Shown piece after piece: positions 14,624 through 16,933 of a stretch of DNA of 16,933 nt. Each line of letters begins with the position of its first letter. Position 1 is the first letter of the stretch. The position numbers and the translations under genes were made by a program. The DNA lies in the NCBI GenBank assembly GCA_029946075.1, contig JAQSDT010000705.1, positions 1 through 16,933 of the forward strand, given 5' to 3'. Below the pieces are notes generated by a model, which was given only the letters and a program-made list of their open reading frames with translations, ran no database searches and was not told where the DNA came from. Source of the DNA: a bacterium (lineage in GTDB: Bacteria > Pseudomonadota > Alphaproteobacteria > Rhizobiales > Xanthobacteraceae).

Positions 14624-16467
14624 TGGGCCGCCTGCGTAGATGAGCTGACCGCATCGGCTGCGGTTCCGAGGTAGGCCGCGATGACGCGCGGATCCCGCTG
14701 CACTTCCGCCGGCGTGCCCTCGGCGATCTTCTCGCCATAGTCAAGCACACTGACCCGGTCGGACAGCCGCATGACGAACTCCATGTTGTGCTCCACCAAG
14801 AGGATAGTGGTGCCGCTATTTCGAATCGTGCCAATTACCTCGGCGATCTCGTGCGCCTCCGCATCGTTGAGACCGGCGATGGGCTCGTCGAGCAGCATCA
14901 CGAGCGGTTCCTCGGCCATCGCCCGTGCGAGCTCGGCAAGCTTGCGGTGGCCATACGGCAGGTCGGCCGGTCGCGCTTCGGACAGGTGGCCGAGGTTGAA
15001 GGCCGCAAGCAGCTCGTAGGCGCGGCGGCGCTCCACGGCGTCGAATTGCGGGGAGACGAGCCAGGCGACAAAATCGCGTGGCCAGGAGCGCTGCGAGCGC
15101 ACGCCGAGCATGACGTTCTCGATCACTGTCAAACTTGGCACCAGCTGAAGGTTCTGGAAGGTTCTCGCCATCCCGAGCCGGGCGCGGACGTGCGCCGGTT
15201 CGACCGTCACGTCGCGACCGCACAGCTTCACGCTGCCACTGTCGGCCGAATAGAGACCCGACACGCAGTTGATTAGCGTCGACTTGCCGGCGCCGTTGGG
15301 TCCGATCAATGCATGCACGGTTCCAGGCATGACGCTGACGCTGATATCGCGCAGCGCCTTGACCCCGGAGTAGCTCTTCGACAGGCCCTTGATCTCCAGC
15401 ACCGGCTCGCCGCCGGTCCGGGTCAGCGGTACTGCGGTCGCCGCCACCGGAGGCATCCCTGAGACCTCGATATCCTGCCGTCTGGCTGGCCGCCGCACGC
15501 CGAGGCCGGCCATCGCACCGATCCGCCTCATGATCCCGATCGCCCCTTCCGGCACGAGCAGGAGCACCACCAGCAGGATGGAGCCATAGACCAGCAGCGA
15601 GACATCGTAGAGCGAGGCGATGAACTCGGCGATCGCCAGTGTGATGATGGTGCCGATCAGCGGGCCATAGGAGGTGCCGAGTCCGCCTATGACGGTCGCG
15701 ACCAGCATGCTGAGCGTCAAGTTCAGGGTGAAGGCATCGCTGTTGATGTAGGCGCTCTGATGCGTGAAGAAGACGCCGGCGATACCCGCTGCGACGGCAC
15801 TCAGCGCGAACACCGCCGTCCGCCACACCGGTACGTTGAAGCCAGCGGTTCGCGCCGCGCTCTCGTTTTCCTTGATCGCCAGCAGCACGCGGTAATAGCG
15901 CGACGAGAATACGTAGTCGCTGAGGATCTGCACCGTGAGATAGACCGCCCCAGCGACCCACATGAAATAGACACCGCCCATCTTGCGCGAGCCGAAATCC
16001 AGGCTCGGAATGCCGAGCACACCCATCGTTCCGCCGGTGAGATCCGTCCAGCGCTGCACCGTGATCTCGGCAATGAAGCCGAACGCCAGAGTCGCCATTG
16101 TCAGGTAGATGCCGCGCGTGCGCAGCGCGATGAGCCCCACGGCCATGCCGAGGAGGCCGGCGATGGCAACGCCGGCCAGCATGGAGTAGCCGAGCGGCCA
16201 GCCGAGCTTGGCCGACAACAGCGCCGATCCGTAGGCGCCGGCGGCATAGAACCCCGCCTGGCCGAGCGACATCTGTCCGGACAGCCCAAGCAGAATGTTG
16301 AGGCCGATGACAGCAACTGCTGTATAGCAGAGCGTCTGTGCCAAATGGATGTAGAATTTGTTGGCGACAACCAGCGGGAAAACAACGATGACGACGGCCG
16401 CCAACAGGAACAGCATCAACCTAAGCAACGGGCGGCGATACGGCAGCGGTACCGGTTCAGCGGACAT
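14620..16467 (-). CDS. LivM-LivG fusion: permease joined to ABC ATPase
   Basis: One 615-residue protein joins a complete LivM permease to a complete LivG ATPase. Residues 1-310 are the permease: GLNILLGLSGQMSLGQAG at 55-72, LRTRGIYLTMATLAFGF at 115-131, coupling loop LAIKENESAARTAGF at 196-210, and VIGGLGTSYGPLIG at 259-272. A basic, Pro/Ala-rich linker spans about 311-354. The ATPase follows: Walker A GPNGAGKST at 389-397, RTFQN at 435-439, LPYGHRKLAELARAM at 503-517, Walker B MLLDEP at 524-529, and His560 in VEHNM. The chosen ATG (16467) overlaps livH by 11 bp and has GGAGAGG 10 nt upstream. An ATG 27 bp further out (16494) is possible but overlaps more. No stop or frameshift interrupts the join. 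Confidence 0.92.
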   Translation of the reverse strand: MSAEPVPLPYRRPLLRLMLFLLAAVVIVVFPLVVANKFYIHLAQTLCYTAVAVIGLNILLGLSGQMSLGQAGFYAAGAYGSALLSAKLGWPLGYSMLAGVAIAGLLGMAVGLIALRTRGIYLTMATLAFGFIAEITVQRWTDLTGGTMGVLGIPSLDFGSRKMGGVYFMWVAGAVYLTVQILSDYVFSSRYYRVLLAIKENESAARTAGFNVPVWRTAVFALSAVAAGIAGVFFTHQSAYINSDAFTLNLTLSMLVATVIGGLGTSYGPLIGTIITLAIAEFIASLYDVSLLVYGSILLVVLLLVPEGAIGIMRRIGAMAGLGVRRPARRQDIEVSGMPPVAATAVPLTRTGGEPVLEIKGLSKSYSGVKALRDISVSVMPGTVHALIGPNGAGKSTLINCVSGLYSADSGSVKLCGRDVTVEPAHVRARLGMARTFQNLQLVPSLTVIENVMLGVRSQRSWPRDFVAWLVSPQFDAVERRRAYELLAAFNLGHLSEARPADLPYGHRKLAELARAMAEEPLVMLLDEPIAGLNDAEAHEIAEVIGTIRNSGTTILLVEHNMEFVMRLSDRVSVLDYGEKIAEGTPAEVQRDPRVIAAYLGTAADAVSSSTQAAQ

Positions 16468-16933
16468 CGGCCTTCGCCTCTCCAAACAATCCACTCGGCT
16501 TCACGACCAACAGCGCCAGAACGACCAGCAGCGGATATAGATCGCCAAACGCCGAGTTGAAATAGTTCGAGAAGCTTTCCGCCATCCCGAAAATGATCGC
16601 TCCGGCCAGCACGCCGAGCGGATTGGCAAAGCCTCCGAGCGAAGCGACCGCAAGCGCCTTCACCGTGAAAACCAGCCCCATATGAGGCTGCACAGTGACG
16701 ATCGGCCCGACGAGTATGCCCGAAATCGCGGCCAGCACCGAGGCGATCACGAAGACGAGCACGGTGGTGCGGGTCACGTCGATCCCGAGCAAAGCCGCCG
16801 TTTCCCGGTTGAACGCGATGGCGCGGACGGCCCGCCCATGGGTCGTAAGAAACAGGAACACATAGAACAGGCCGACCACGAGAAACGCAGCGGCGATCAC
16901 CAGCAACTCCTCGACAAAAACGCCGACACCCAT
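16457..16933 (-). CDS. livH: Liv-type ABC transporter permease (LivH), second system; 5' end outside window
   Basis: The C-terminal 158 residues of a LivH permease; full-length members have about 290, so the start lies beyond the right edge, and the ATG at the edge is an internal Met. Several membrane helices are evident. The coupling loop RAIAFNRETAALLGIDV and the ALAVASLGGFANPLGVLAGA segment are LivH hallmarks, followed by a last helix and the KPSGLFG terminus. It overlaps the livM-livG fusion gene by 11 bp. Together with the fusion and livF it supplies every inner-membrane part of a second uptake system. A binding-protein gene for it would be expected to the right of the window. Confidence 0.93.
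   Translation of the reverse strand: MGVGVFVEELLVIAAAFLVVGLFYVFLFLTTHGRAVRAIAFNRETAALLGIDVTRTTVLVFVIASVLAAISGILVGPIVTVQPHMGLVFTVKALAVASLGGFANPLGVLAGAIIFGMAESFSNYFNSAFGDLYPLLVVLALLVVKPSGLFGEAKADVR

Noticed and set aside
14816..15961. 381-codon minus-strand open frame in another register within the livM-livG fusion
   Set aside because: Arg-rich low-complexity translation with no motifs; a frame shadow of the fusion gene.
16494..16494. ATG at 16494 as start of the livM-livG fusion
   Set aside because: It would overlap livH by 38 bp and adds a charged stretch; the ATG at 16467 has a better placed ribosome-binding site and a short 11-bp overlap.
1..16933. CRISPR array, tRNA, rRNA, intact insertion sequence
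   Set aside because: No regularly spaced repeats, cloverleaf, rRNA-like sequence or transposase was seen while reading both strands; nearly all DNA is accounted for by metabolic and transport genes.

Overview
The window looks like accessory catabolic DNA from a high-GC Gram-negative bacterium. An alphaproteobacterium of the Bradyrhizobium/Rhodopseudomonas or sphingomonad type is my best inference. The grounds are the many branched-chain amino-acid-type (Liv/HAAT) ABC transporter genes, the CoA ligases, P450, Rieske oxygenase and nitronate monooxygenase, and the GC-rich codon use. No rRNA, tRNA, CRISPR array or intact insertion sequence was seen, so the organism cannot be named from the sequence.

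Left part, plus strand (1-9413). It starts inside an acyl-CoA synthetase (3-929, 5' end outside the window). Then come a lower-GC pair, an alpha/beta hydrolase (1040-1912, GTG start) and a hotdog thioesterase (2031-2453, GTG start). A tight transporter operon follows: livG (2575-3375), a long-chain-type acyl-CoA synthetase (3362-5287), livH (5291-6178), livM (6183-7256), livF (7274-8080) and a periplasmic substrate-binding protein (8166-9413). The ligase placed between two transporter genes suggests the imported solute is a carboxylic acid that is activated with CoA on entry. The hydrolase, thioesterase and first ligase could serve the same pathway.

Middle part, minus strand (9590-13268, read right to left): cytochrome P450, Rieske-type ring-hydroxylating oxygenase alpha subunit, and nitronate monooxygenase-like flavoprotein. 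This looks like an oxidative module, possibly one operon. It meets the plus-strand transporter operon tail to tail across two strong hairpins. No ferredoxin or reductase gene is visible for the P450 or the Rieske enzyme.

Right part (13567-16933). A decapitated short-chain dehydrogenase remnant (plus strand) abuts a second Liv-type transporter operon on the minus strand: livH (cut by the window end), a livM-livG gene fusion, and livF, joined by short overlaps. So two unrelated-looking Liv systems flank the oxygenase block.

The points most worth a second look are: a Tyr where the second iron-binding His of the Rieske oxygenase is expected; a 13-bp tandem duplication on that gene's start codon; the ligase inside the Liv operon; the LivM-LivG fusion; a 33-codon ORF coupled to the binding-protein gene; the SDR remnant; and several clean dyads in intergenic regions.
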